Both the position numbers and the translations under genes were made by a program. From assembly GCF_022695595.1 (NCBI RefSeq), contig NZ_CP074380.1:4500501-4564500 (forward strand): a stretch of DNA of 64,000 nt, read 5' to 3'. The stretch comes from Streptomyces sp. MST-110588 (GTDB lineage Bacteria; Actinomycetota; Actinomycetes; Streptomycetales; Streptomycetaceae). Position 1 is the stretch's first letter, and each line of letters begins with the position of its first letter. The notes under the pieces are model-generated. The model was not told where the DNA came from, did not search any database, and worked only from the letters and a program-made list of their open reading frames with translations. Shown here piece by piece: positions 1 to 10,376 of this stretch.

Positions 1-96
1 TCCCAGAGGTCTGCGTTCGGGCCCGGGAGGCGGGAGAAATCTGCCATTGCTAGTCCCCTCGAAGCGATGCGGGTTCGGGCTCGGTTCTGAAGACCG

Positions 97-121
97 TACA
101 TCTACTGTCTTAGTAGATGTA
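97..121. promoter_or_regulatory. Perfect 10-bp inverted repeat upstream of bldM
   Basis: The arms TACATCTACT (97-106) and AGTAGATGTA (112-121) are exact reverse complements around a 5-nt centre. It lies in an unusually AT-rich stretch (about 95-185) about 155 bp before the BldN-type promoter of bldM. No gene is visible in 1-425. The site could be an operator for bldM or for a divergent gene to the left of the window (whiD is the usual neighbour in Streptomyces), or a transcript hairpin. Function is inferred from symmetry and position only. Confidence 0.55.
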
Positions 122-275
122 AATATGACTCATTACGAATCTAGCCATAGACACCGTGAAAAAGGAAGAAAAGCCACCAAATAGGGCATAGCTTCGGGAA
201 GAGGGCGCGAAGCGCGCGATCCGCCTTCTCCGTATCCGGGCCCTCACGTAGAGTGTCGAAGGCGGTTACCGGACC

Positions 276-303
276 CGTAACTCTTTCGAGTGACCATCGT
301 TGA
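276..303 (+). promoter_or_regulatory. BldN-type promoter of bldM
   Basis: CGTAAC (276-281), a 16-nt spacer, then CGTTGA (298-303). This matches the -35 and -10 sequences known for the ECF sigma factor BldN, whose classic target is the bldM promoter. The bldM start codon lies about 122 nt downstream, giving a long leader. Seen directly: both hexamers and the spacing. Established: BldN recognises this motif. Inferred: use in this strain. Confidence 0.8.
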
Positions 304-425
304 GAGGGCGGAGGCGGTTGGTGGAGCAGTCCTCGGGCAGGTGTCCGAGGCCGTCAATCGCACAGGTGACGATACGTACCAGCCTGGAGGCTCAAGGTGA
401 CGCGCACTAGCTGCGGAGGGCGGCC

Positions 426-1037
426 ATGACATCCGTCCTCGTCTGCGACGACTCCCCGCTTGCCCGAGAGGCGCTCCGCCGCGCGGTCGCGACCGTGCCC
501 GGCGTCGAGCGTGTGACGACGGCGGCCAACGGCGAGGAAGTCCTCCGCCGCTGGGGTGCCGATCGCTCGGACCTGATTCTGATGGACGTACGGATGCCCG
601 GGCTGGGCGGTGTGGAGACCGTGCGCCGGCTGCTGTCCGCCGACCCGGGCGCCCGCATCATCATGCTCACGGTCGCCGAGGACCTGGACGGGGTCGCGCT
701 GGCGGTCGCCGCCGGCGCCCGCGGCTATCTGCACAAGGACGCCTCGCGCGCCGAGCTGCGCGCGACGGTGACCCAGGCGCTCGCCGACCCGACGTGGCGG
801 CTGGCCCCGCGGCGGCTGCGCTCCGCGGAGATGGGCGCCGCCCCGACGCTGACCGCACGCGAGATCCAAGTGCTGGAAGGCATGAGCCACGGCCGCTCCA
901 ACGCGGAGATCGGACGCGAGCTGTTCCTCTCCGAGGACACCGTCAAAACCCACGCACGGCGCCTGTTCAAAAAACTCGGCGCCTCGGACCGGGCGCACGC
1001 GGTCGCCCTCGGTTTCCGCTGGGGTCTGGTCCGCTAG
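426..1037 (+). CDS. bldM: BldM, atypical response regulator of sporulation
   Basis: A 203-aa NarL/LuxR-type regulator. The receiver domain (about residues 1-120) has the acidic pair D8-D9, the phosphoacceptor-position D54, T82 and K104. The C-terminal helix-turn-helix (about 143-200) reads LTAREIQVLEGMSHGRSNAEI. Length and sequence agree with Streptomyces BldM, which controls aerial hyphae and spore genes as a homodimer and as a heterodimer with WhiI, apparently without needing phosphorylation. The start ATG at 426 follows GGAGGGCGGCC. The order bldM - ECF sigma - guaB - guaB3 parallels the sigD-guaB2-guaB3 region of mycobacteria. The gene is preceded by a BldN-type promoter and followed by a strong hairpin, so it appears monocistronic. 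Confidence 0.95.
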   Translation: MTSVLVCDDSPLAREALRRAVATVPGVERVTTAANGEEVLRRWGADRSDLILMDVRMPGLGGVETVRRLLSADPGARIIMLTVAEDLDGVALAVAAGARGYLHKDASRAELRATVTQALADPTWRLAPRRLRSAEMGAAPTLTAREIQVLEGMSHGRSNAEIGRELFLSEDTVKTHARRLFKKLGASDRAHAVALGFRWGLVR

Positions 1038-1074
1038 GCCGTCGTGACGTGCTGCGATGCGGGGGAACGGGGGT

Positions 1075-1100
1075 CCCCGCCCGCTCTGCGGCGGGCGGGG
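1075..1100 (+). terminator. Hairpin terminator after bldM
   Basis: Perfect 10-bp arms, CCCCGCCCGC (1075-1084) and GCGGGCGGGG (1091-1100), with a 6-nt loop, 38 nt after the bldM stop. There is no U tract, as is common for actinobacterial terminators. Confidence 0.7.
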
Positions 1101-1233
1101 CGGCGGGCCGTACCACCCCTGCCGTCCGTCCCTGCCGTGGAGCGGCTCATCAATTCGCGGCGCGGTGCCGCATCCTTGAGGTATGGAGTTCCTCGGGGAC
1201 GGGTCGGTCGCGCACGAGGGGAGGGCGCAGGAC

Positions 1234-1902
1234 ATGACAACCGGCGCACCTGCCGCTCATAACGCTTCGGTGCACAAGTACGGACCTGATGCCGCGGATC
1301 GTTCCGCGCCAAGGCACCATGGACCGATGCGCGATGACGGGATTCAGGAGATCGGCGATCTCGTCGCACGCGCCGTCGAGGGAGATCGCCGCGCCACGCA
1401 CGACCTGCTGGCACACGTGCACCCCCTCGCCCTGCGCTACTGCCGTACCCGGCTCTCGCGGCTGCCCGGCGACGCCCGGCACTTCGTCGAGGACCTGGCG
1501 CAGGAGGTGTGCGTGGCGGTGCTGTGCGCGCTGCCGCGCTACCGCGACACCGGAAAGCCCTTCGAGGCGTTCGTCTTCGCCATCGCCGCCCACAAGGTCG
1601 CCGACCTCCAGCGGGCCGCGATGCGCGGGCCGGGCAGCACGGCCGTCCCCTCCGACGAGATGCCCGAGCAGCCGGACGACTCGCTCGGCCCCGAGGAGCG
1701 GGCGCTGCTCAGCAGCGACGCCGAGTGGGCCAAGAAGCTGCTGGCCAACCTGCCGGAGAACCAGCGCGAGCTGGTGCTGCTGCGAGTCGCGGTCGGGCTG
1801 ACCGCCGAGGAGACCGGCCAGATGCTGGGGATGTCGCCCGGAGCGGTCCGGGTCGCCCAGCACCGCGCGCTGAGCCGGCTGCGCGCGCTGGCCGAGCAGT
1901 AA
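1234..1902 (+). CDS. ECF-type RNA polymerase sigma factor (SigD/ShbA-like)
   Basis: A 222-aa sigma-70 family protein from ATG 1234, which follows AGGGGAGGGCG. An in-frame ATG at 1183 would add 17 residues but lacks a good ribosome site. Region 2 includes [40 protein letters not shown] (quoted in part; about residues 90-130). Region 4 has [16 protein letters not shown] and [19 protein letters not shown]. Its place between bldM and guaB matches mycobacterial sigD. Streptomyces ShbA, an ECF factor reported to transcribe hrdB, is probably the same ortholog, but that identification rests on memory of synteny. No anti-sigma gene is adjacent. Confidence 0.85.
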   Translation: MTTGAPAAHNASVHKYGPDAADRSAPRHHGPMRDDGIQEIGDLVARAVEGDRRATHDLLAHVHPLALRYCRTRLSRLPGDARHFVEDLAQEVCVAVLCALPRYRDTGKPFEAFVFAIAAHKVADLQRAAMRGPGSTAVPSDEMPEQPDDSLGPEERALLSSDAEWAKKLLANLPENQRELVLLRVAVGLTAEETGQMLGMSPGAVRVAQHRALSRLRALAEQ

Positions 1903-3778
<1,876 letters not shown>

Positions 3779-3881
3779 GCTGCCGCTGCTCTTGAGTACC
3801 TGGTCAGCGACGGTCTCCTGGTGATCCTCGTGCTGCGCTTCGTGGACTTCACGCAGGTTCTCGTCGAGGCATGAGATCCGG

Positions 3882-3923
3882 TTACGTCCCCAGCGCCTCC
3901 GGTCGGGGATACTGGGGACGTAA
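3882..3923. promoter_or_regulatory. 12-bp inverted repeat in the guaB3 leader
   Basis: The arms TTACGTCCCCAG (3882-3893) and CTGGGGACGTAA (3912-3923) are exact reverse complements separated by 18 nt, ending 21 nt before the guaB3 start codon. The length and perfection make chance unlikely. It could be an operator or an RNA hairpin controlling guaB3 separately from guaB. Confidence 0.6.
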
Positions 3924-3944
3924 TCGTATGGAAGGGCCACACAC

Positions 3945-5054
3945 GTGACTGAGATCGAGATCGGGCGCGGCAAGCGCGGCCGGCGGGCATACGCCTTCGA
4001 CGACATCGCCGTCGTACCGAGTCGACGCACCCGCGACCCGAAGGAGGTCTCGATCGCCTGGCAGATCGACGCCTACCGCTTCGAGCTGCCGTTCCTGGCG
4101 GCCCCGATGGACTCGGTCGTCTCGCCGCAGACCGCGATCCGCATCGGTGAGCTGGGCGGCCTGGGCGTCCTGAACCTCGAAGGGCTCTGGACCCGCTACG
4201 AGGACCCGGAGCCGCTGCTCGCGGAGATCGCCGAGCTGGACGGCGCCACGGCCACCAAGCGGCTCCAGGAGATCTACGCCGCGCCGATCAAGGAAGAGCT
4301 GATCGGGCAGCGCATCAAGGAGGTGCGCGACTCCGGTGTGGTCACCGCCGCGGCGCTCTCCCCGCAGCGTACGGCCCAGTTCTCCAAGGCCGTCGTGGAC
4401 GCCGGCGTCGACATCTTCGTCATCCGCGGCACCACCGTCTCCGCCGAGCACGTCTCCTCGGCCGCCGAGCCGCTGAACCTCAAGCAGTTCATCTACGAAC
4501 TGGACGTGCCGGTCATCGTCGGCGGCTGTGCCACGTACACCGCCGCCCTGCACCTGATGCGTACGGGTGCGGCGGGCGTCCTGGTGGGCTTCGGCGGTGG
4601 TGCGGCGCACACGACCCGCAACGTGCTGGGCATCCAGGTGCCGATGGCGACCGCGGTCGCCGACGTCGCCGCGGCCCGCCGCGACTACATGGACGAGTCC
4701 GGCGGCCGGTACGTGCATGTCATCGCGGACGGTGGCGTGGGCTGGTCCGGCGACCTGCCCAAGGCGATTGCGTGCGGCGCGGACGCGGTGATGATGGGCT
4801 CGCCGCTGGCCCGCGCCACCGATGCGCCGGGCCGTGGCCACCACTGGGGCATGGAGGCGGTGCACGGGGACGTGCCGCGCGGCAAGCGGATGGATCTCGG
4901 TGCGGTCGGCACCACCGAGGAGATCCTGTGCGGGCCCTCCACCACCCCTGACGGGTCGATGAACTTCTTCGGCGCGCTGCGGCGGGCGATGGCGACGACG
5001 GGCTACTCGGAGCTGAAGGAGTTCCAGCGCGTTGAGGTGACGGTCTCGCGCTGA
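3945..5054 (+). CDS. guaB3: GuaB3-family IMP dehydrogenase-like protein
   Basis: A 369-aa TIM-barrel protein of the IMPDH/GMP reductase superfamily with no CBS domains, typical of the actinobacterial GuaB3 group. GTG 3945 follows GGAAGGGCC. Phosphate-binding segments such as VIADGGVGWSGDLPKAIACG are kept. In the region equivalent to the catalytic loop it reads GVLVGFGGGAAHTTRNVLG, with no cysteine. The only cysteines are in GGCATYT, IACGAD and ILCGPS. Related proteins are commonly mis-annotated as IMPDH, and cyanobacterial GuaB3 has been reported to act as a GMP reductase; which activity applies here is open. It sits directly after guaB, as in other actinobacteria. Confidence 0.88.
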   Translation: MTEIEIGRGKRGRRAYAFDDIAVVPSRRTRDPKEVSIAWQIDAYRFELPFLAAPMDSVVSPQTAIRIGELGGLGVLNLEGLWTRYEDPEPLLAEIAELDGATATKRLQEIYAAPIKEELIGQRIKEVRDSGVVTAAALSPQRTAQFSKAVVDAGVDIFVIRGTTVSAEHVSSAAEPLNLKQFIYELDVPVIVGGCATYTAALHLMRTGAAGVLVGFGGGAAHTTRNVLGIQVPMATAVADVAAARRDYMDESGGRYVHVIADGGVGWSGDLPKAIACGADAVMMGSPLARATDAPGRGHHWGMEAVHGDVPRGKRMDLGAVGTTEEILCGPSTTPDGSMNFFGALRRAMATTGYSELKEFQRVEVTVSR

Positions 5055-5406
5055 CGCGTTTCCGTCCGCGACGGCACGCCGTTTTCGCCTGCGGCGGTGG
5101 CTGCGCTTGTGGGCGGCGGCTCGCCGGTGGTGGGTTGCTGCCTGCGGCGCGATGCCTGCGGCGCGACCTTGCCGGTTCCCTGCGGGTTGTTTGGTCTTTC
5201 GCCCGGTGCGGTCGGTGGGTGGGGTGGGGCGCGGTCGCACCGGGGCCTCTCCTCGGGCCGTGTGCGTGTCGGGTACGCCGTGAAAGGAAGCCTGCGTCTT
5301 GCACACGGCCCTGCGGGGAGTCCCCGATACGCCCACGCCCGGCCGTCCCCGAGCCGCCGGCCGTGACCACTAACGGTTCCAAGACCGGCCGGTACGGCCG
5401 CTGTTG

Positions 5407-5427
5407 CGTGCCCCCCTTCGGGGCACG
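5407..5427 (+). terminator. Hairpin, possible guaB3 terminator
   Basis: Perfect 8-bp arms CGTGCCCC (5407-5414) and GGGGCACG (5420-5427) with a 5-nt loop, 353 nt after guaB3. Weaker and more distant than the 5590 hairpin. Confidence 0.4.
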
Positions 5428-5589
5428 ACATCCGAAGTACGGCCACCCCGCCGGGCACGACCTCCCGTACGCCCGCCCTGCGCTTTTTGCCACCAGGAGC
5501 CGCTCCCGGGTACCGACCCGCACGGCGGGTCACCTACCAACCCTCCCCCCAGGGGTGGGCGCGCTACGGACGGGAGGGGGCGGGCCGGA

Positions 5590-5638
5590 GGGGGTGTATG
5601 CCAAAACGTAAAGCGAAGCAGTTTTGGCATACACCCCC
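5590..5638. terminator. Bidirectional terminator with 18-bp perfect stem
   Basis: The left arm GGGGGTGTATGCCAAAAC (5590-5607) pairs perfectly with the right arm GTTTTGGCATACACCCCC (5621-5638) across a 13-nt loop. It lies between converging transcripts of guaB3 and the dehydrogenase, so it can serve both strands. Confidence 0.8.
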
Positions 5639-5791
5639 GCAGGCCCGACCCCGCCACCCACCACCCAGCAAGCGCCCCGCGCCCACCCCACCAACCCCTC
5701 CCGCCGAAGGCGAACCCGCACCCCGCACGGGGGGAAGGGGGGAACACGGCCGCCGGGGTCACCCCAAGGCGCACAGTCACCCAGAAGCGGC

Positions 5792-7026
5792 TCAAAGACG
5801 ATACGCACCGGCCGGCGTCGACCCGCGTGTGTCCAGGAGGAGTTGTGCCTTCACCGTGAGGCCCTGGAGGTCGTATGTGCGGTGGGGCTGGAGGAGGAGC
5901 GTCAGGTCCGCGGCGGCGGCGGATTCGTAGAGGGAGTCGGCGCGGGGGACGGGGCGGTCCAGGACGTGCCACTGGTGGACGTACGGGTCGTGGTACGTCA
6001 GGTGCGCGCCCAGTTCCATGAGGCGGGCCGCGATTTCGCGGGCCGGCGAGCCTTCCTGGTCGGCGGTGTCCGGCTTGTAGGTGACGCCGAGGAGGAGGAC
6101 GCGGGCGCCGCGGGCGGATTTGCCGTGTTCGTTGAGCAGGGTGGCGCAGCGGTGGATGACGTAGCGCGGCATGCGGGTGTTGACTTCTTGGGCGAGTTCG
6201 ACCATGCGGAGCGGGTAGCCCAGGGAACGGCCTTTGTAGGAGAGGTAGTTGGGGTCGACGGGGGCCGCGTGGCCGCCGACGCCGGGGCCGGGGCGGAAGG
6301 CGTGGAAGCCGTACGGCTTGGTTTCGGCGCAGCGGATGACGTCCCACAGGTCGACGCCCAGGTCGTGGCACAGGACCGCCATCTCGTTCATGAGGGCGAT
6401 GTTGACGTGGCGGTAGTTGGTTTCCAGGAGTTTCGTCGTCTCGGCTTCGCGGGTGCCCTTGGCGCGTACGACCTTGTCGGTGATGCGGGCGTAGAAGGCC
6501 GCCGCGGCCTCGGTGCAGGCGGGGGTGAGGCCGCCGATGACCTTGGGGGTGTTGGTCAGGCGGTGGGTGCGGTTGCCGGGGTCGTGGCGGGTGGGGGAGT
6601 AGGCGAGGTGGAAGTCGCGGCCGGCGGTCAGGCCGGAGCCTTCTTCCAGGAGGGGGCGCAGGAATTCCTCGGTGGTGCCCGGGTAGGCGGAGGATTCGAG
6701 GATCACTGTGGTGTGTGGGCGCAGGTGGGCGGCCAGGGTGCGGGCGGCGTGGCCGATGGCGGACAGGTCCAGGGCGCGGTCCTCGCCGAGGGGGGTGGGC
6801 GCGCAGATGACCGCGGTACGGACCCGGCCGAGGGCTGTGGGGTCGGTGGTGGTGCGGAAGCCGGCCGAGAGCAGGCGGCGGAGTTCGGGGGCGGTCAGGG
6901 CGTCTGATGGTGCGGCCGGGTGGGGGCGGGTTCGTATCCGATGGTGCTGATGCCGGCGGCGGTGGCGGCCTGGGCCAGCGGGAGGCCGGTGTGGCCCAGA
7001 CCGATGACGGCGAGATCTGCGGGCAT
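5792..7026 (-). pseudogene. Nucleotide-sugar dehydrogenase, frameshifted
   Basis: UDP-glucose/UDP-ManNAc dehydrogenase family. The Rossmann start MPADLAVIGLGHTGLPLAQA begins at ATG 7026 behind GGGAAGGACGG, but this frame stops at 6895-6897. The rest of the protein (ALTAPELRRLLSAGFRTTTDP to the C terminus) continues in another frame to 5792. Comparison with the family suggests that about ten residues are also missing at the junction (about 6895-6950). Central motifs survive, such as ETTKLLETNYRHVNIALMNE. The catalytic-cysteine motif, usually GGHCxPVDP, reads GGHAAPVDP (codon at 6266-6268 is Ala). Either a decayed gene or a divergent subfamily with a sequencing indel. Confidence 0.75.
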
Positions 7027-7203
7027 GGCTGGCGGCCGTCCTTCCCGAGCGATTCCGTATGTCGCATAAGTAGACTAAGCCGATATTTGGCATGAAATGG
7101 GTATTTGGGTGAGGGGGTGTTGCCGGCGCGGGCGGAGGGTGGCTGGCGGCATCGGGGGCCGACAAAATCGTGGGCGTGGCCCCGATCACAGCGGGAGGCA
7201 GTG

Positions 7204-8909
7204 GTGAGGACAGCGACACTGGGACCGTCCCAGCGCGCCGAGGCGCTCGCACGGATGGCGGAACGGGAGCTGGACATTTTGGTGGTCGGCGGCGGAGTCG
7301 TCGGCGCCGGTACCGCGCTGGACGCGACGACGCGCGGGCTGGCCACCGGTCTGGTCGAGGCCCGGGACTGGGCCTCGGGTACCTCCAGCCGGTCGAGCAA
7401 GCTGATTCACGGCGGGCTGCGCTATCTGGAGATGCTGGACTTCGCGCTCGTACGGGAAGCCCTCAAGGAGCGCGGGCTGCTGCTGGAGCGGCTGGCGCCG
7501 CATCTGGTCAAGCCGGTGCCGTTCCTGTATCCGCTGACGCACAAGGGCTGGGAGCGCTGGTACGCCGGGTCGGGCGTCGCCCTGTACGACGGGATGTCGG
7601 TCTCCTCGGGGCACGGGCGCGGGCTGCCCGTACACCGGCATCTCTCGCACCGGCGTGCGCTGCGGGTGGCGCCCTGTCTGAAGAAGGGCGCGCTGGTGGG
7701 GGCGCTTCAGTACTACGACGCGCAGATGGATGACGCGCGGTATGTGACCACGCTGGTGCGGACGGCTTCGGCTTACGGGGCCGAGGTGGCGAACCGGGCC
7801 CGGGTGGTGGGGTTCCTGCGGGAGGGGGAGCGGGTTGTGGGGGCCCGGGTGCGGGACGTGGAGGCGGGGGGTGAGTACGAGGTACGGGCACGGCAGGTGG
7901 TGAACGCCACGGGGTGTGGACGGATGACACGCAGGCGCTGATCGGTGAGCGGGGGCAGTTCCACGTACGGGCCTCCAAGGGCATCCATCTGGTGGTGCCC
8001 AAGGACCGGATCCACTCGACGACCGGGCTGATCCTGCGGACCGAGAAGAGCGTGCTGTTCGTGATCCCGTGGGGCCGGCACTGGATCATCGGGACCACGG
8101 ACACCGACTGGGACCTGGACAAGGCGCACCCGGCGGCCTCCAGCGCGGACATCGACTATCTGCTGGAGCACGTCAACGCGGTGCTGGCGGTGCCGCTGAC
8201 GCGGGATGACGTGGAGGGTGTCTACGCGGGGCTGCGGCCGTTGCTGGCCGGGGAGTCGGACGCCACCAGCAAGCTCTCGCGCGAACACACGGTGGCGCAT
8301 CCGGTGCCGGGCCTGGTGGTGGTCGCGGGTGGCAAGTACACGACGTACCGGGTGATGGCCAAGGACGCGGTGGACGAGGCGGTGCACGCCCTGGACCAGC
8401 GCGTCGCGGACTGTGTCACCGAGGACGTGCCGTTGGTGGGGGCCGAGGGCTACAAGGCGCTGTGGAACGCGCGGGCCCGGATGGCGGCCCGTACCGGACT
8501 GCACGTCGCCCGGATCGAGCATCTGCTGAACCGTTACGGCGCGCTGGCGGAAGAGGTGCTGGAGCTGATCGTCGCCGATCCGGCGCTGGGGGAGCCGCTG
8601 CCGGCGGCGGAGGACTATCTGCGCGCCGAGGTGGTGTACGCGGCCACCCACGAAGGGGCGCGGCACCTGGATGACGTCCTGACCCGGCGCACCCGGATCT
8701 CGATCGAGACCTTCGACCGCGGGACGCGCAGCGCCCGCGAGGTGGCCGGGCTGATGGCGCCCGCGCTCGGGTGGGACGAGGAGCAGGTCGAGAAGGAGAT
8801 CGACCATTACGAGAAGCGGGTGGAGGCCGAGCGGGAGTCCCAGCGGCAGCCGGACGATCTGACGGCCGACGCGGCGCGGCTGGGGGCGCGGGACATCGTG
8901 CCCCTGTGA
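7204..8909 (+). pseudogene. glpD: Aerobic glycerol-3-phosphate dehydrogenase, frameshifted as read
   Basis: FAD-dependent oxidation of glycerol-3-phosphate to DHAP at the membrane. GTG 7204 follows GGGAGGCA. The N-terminal part (7204-7941) has the FAD motif VVGGGVVGAGTALDA and WASGTSSRSSKLIHGGLRYL (20 residues quoted). It leaves frame at NATGCGR. The C-terminal part continues as VWTDDTQALIGERGQF and runs to 8909. Restoring one G in the GGGG run at 7911-7914 would give NATGVWTDD and one continuous protein of about 568 aa, normal for GlpD. All other motifs are well kept, so a homopolymer sequencing error is the likely cause. The serine hydrolase converges 11 nt downstream. Confidence 0.85.
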
Positions 8910-8920
8910 GGGGCCGGCGT

Positions 8921-10168
8921 TCAGGCTCCGGTCAGGCCCGCGCGGGAGGGTGAGGGGCAGAATTCGGCGGCCAGGACGTCGGGGCCGTGCGGCGGGACCG
9001 TACGGGCGTCGGTGTTGAGGCGGAAGGTCAGGACGTGCCGGCCGTGGGCGTCGGCGGCGCTTTCCACGTACGAGCCGTTGATCTCGCCGTTGTGGCCCCA
9101 GACCGTACGGCCGCACGGCAGCCTGGTGGCGTACAGGCCCAGGCCGTACGCCCCGTCGGCGGTCCGGTGGCCTTTGAGCTCGGCCGTCTGACGGGGCGGG
9201 AGGAGCCGGCCGCCGAGGAGGGCGGCGAAGAAACGGTTGAGGTCGCCGAGCGTGATGATCATCTCGCCCGCCGCGCCCGCCCGGCTCGGGTCCAGCGCCG
9301 TGATGTCCGTGCGCCGCCCGTCCAGACGGGTGTAGGCCCTGCCGTACGGGACCGGCAGCGCGGGATCGGTGCCGGGGAAGGATGTCCCGGTCAGGTGGAG
9401 CGGGCGGACGATACGGCGGCGGACCTCCTGGGCGTACGGGTGCCCGGTGAGCTGTTCGATCACCATGCCGAGCAGCAGGTAATTGGTGTTGGAGTAGGCG
9501 TACCGGGCGCCGGGCGGCGCGGTGCGCGGATGGCTCAGGGCGGTGCGCAGCAGCTCCGTGGGGGAGTGGGTGTCGAAGCGGTGGGCGCCCAGGCCCGTGC
9601 CGTAGAGCTGCCGGGCCAGCCGTGGGTCCTGGGCGTAGTTGAACAAACCACTCGTATGGCCCAGCAGTTCACGAATCGTCACCTGGGACAGGTCGGCGGA
9701 CGCGTCGCGGCCGGTGGTCAGGGCCTTGCGGGGCAGACGGCGGGCGACCGGCTCGTCCAGGGAGAGCCGGTGCTCGGCGACGAGCTGAAGGACGACGGTG
9801 GCCACGAAGGTCTTGGTGAGACTGCCCGCGCGGAAGTGGTCCTGGAGGTGGATACGGCGTCCGCTGCGCAGATCGGCCACGCCGGCCGTGGTGAAGCGGG
9901 AGAGGGGGGCGGGCCCGGCGCGGGTGGCCAGCGAGGCGGCGCCGGGCGCGCCTTCGGCCACCAGGAGGCGCAGCGCGCGTGCGGTGGGCGCCGGCGGGAC
10001 CCGAACGGCCGGCGGATGCGGTACGAACCCGGCACAGGACGTCAGGGCGGCGGCCGTCACGGCGCCGGTCACGGCCGCGAGCAGGGCCGCCTGTACGGAC
10101 CGTACCGGCCACCGGACCGCCGCCCGGTGCCGCCCCGGTGACCTGCCCGGCGGCATCCTTGAACGCAT
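8921..10168 (-). CDS. Serine hydrolase of the beta-lactamase/DD-peptidase family, lipoprotein
   Basis: A 415-aa exported protein. An arginine-rich N terminus and hydrophobic stretch end in the lipobox LTSC (Cys45), so it is probably lipid-anchored outside the membrane. Penicillin-binding signatures are present: SxxK as S116-LT-K119 in AGSLTKTF, a YSN motif in YAYSNTNY (about residue 210), and HNG in WGHNGEINGS (about residue 370). This fits class C-type hydrolases such as D-alanyl-D-alanine carboxypeptidases and esterases; the substrate cannot be told. It is divergent from the kinase at 10377 and convergent with glpD. Confidence 0.85.
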   Translation of the reverse strand: MRSRMPPGRSPGRHRAAVRWPVRSVQAALLAAVTGAVTAAALTSCAGFVPHPPAVRVPPAPTARALRLLVAEGAPGAASLATRAGPAPLSRFTTAGVADLRSGRRIHLQDHFRAGSLTKTFVATVVLQLVAEHRLSLDEPVARRLPRKALTTGRDASADLSQVTIRELLGHTSGLFNYAQDPRLARQLYGTGLGAHRFDTHSPTELLRTALSHPRTAPPGARYAYSNTNYLLLGMVIEQLTGHPYAQEVRRRIVRPLHLTGTSFPGTDPALPVPYGRAYTRLDGRRTDITALDPSRAGAAGEMIITLGDLNRFFAALLGGRLLPPRQTAELKGHRTADGAYGLGLYATRLPCGRTVWGHNGEINGSYVESAADAHGRHVLTFRLNTDARTVPPHGPDVLAAEFCPSPSRAGLTGA

Positions 10169-10376
10169 CCTCGGGCCCTCCGTCGTCGGGACTCCCGCTC
10201 CTTCGGGCCATCATGACGGGTGCGCAGAAGCTCCTGCCTCACGGACCCGGGCCTTCCCCATGGCCACGGATGAGGGAGAATGAAGGCTCTCCCAGGGTGG
10301 GTTGTCCGAGTTGGGCCAGTTTGGTGGTCGACGTGAGTATGAGATGCCAACTCGGCTGGATTGCAGAGGGGATTCA

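Larger units (their letters stand above)
5055..5791. other. Intergenic region between convergent genes
   Basis: 737 nt between guaB3 (+) and the dehydrogenase remnant (-). All long frames are shadows with no domain-like composition. It holds two hairpins (5407-5427 and 5590-5638) and otherwise GC-rich sequence in which nothing was recognised. Confidence 0.6.

Noticed and set aside
3783..3872. Short frame LEYLVSDGLLVILVLRFVDF between guaB and guaB3
   Set aside because: Hydrophobic but only about 31 codons with no start codon; may be chance or a remnant, not supportable as a gene.
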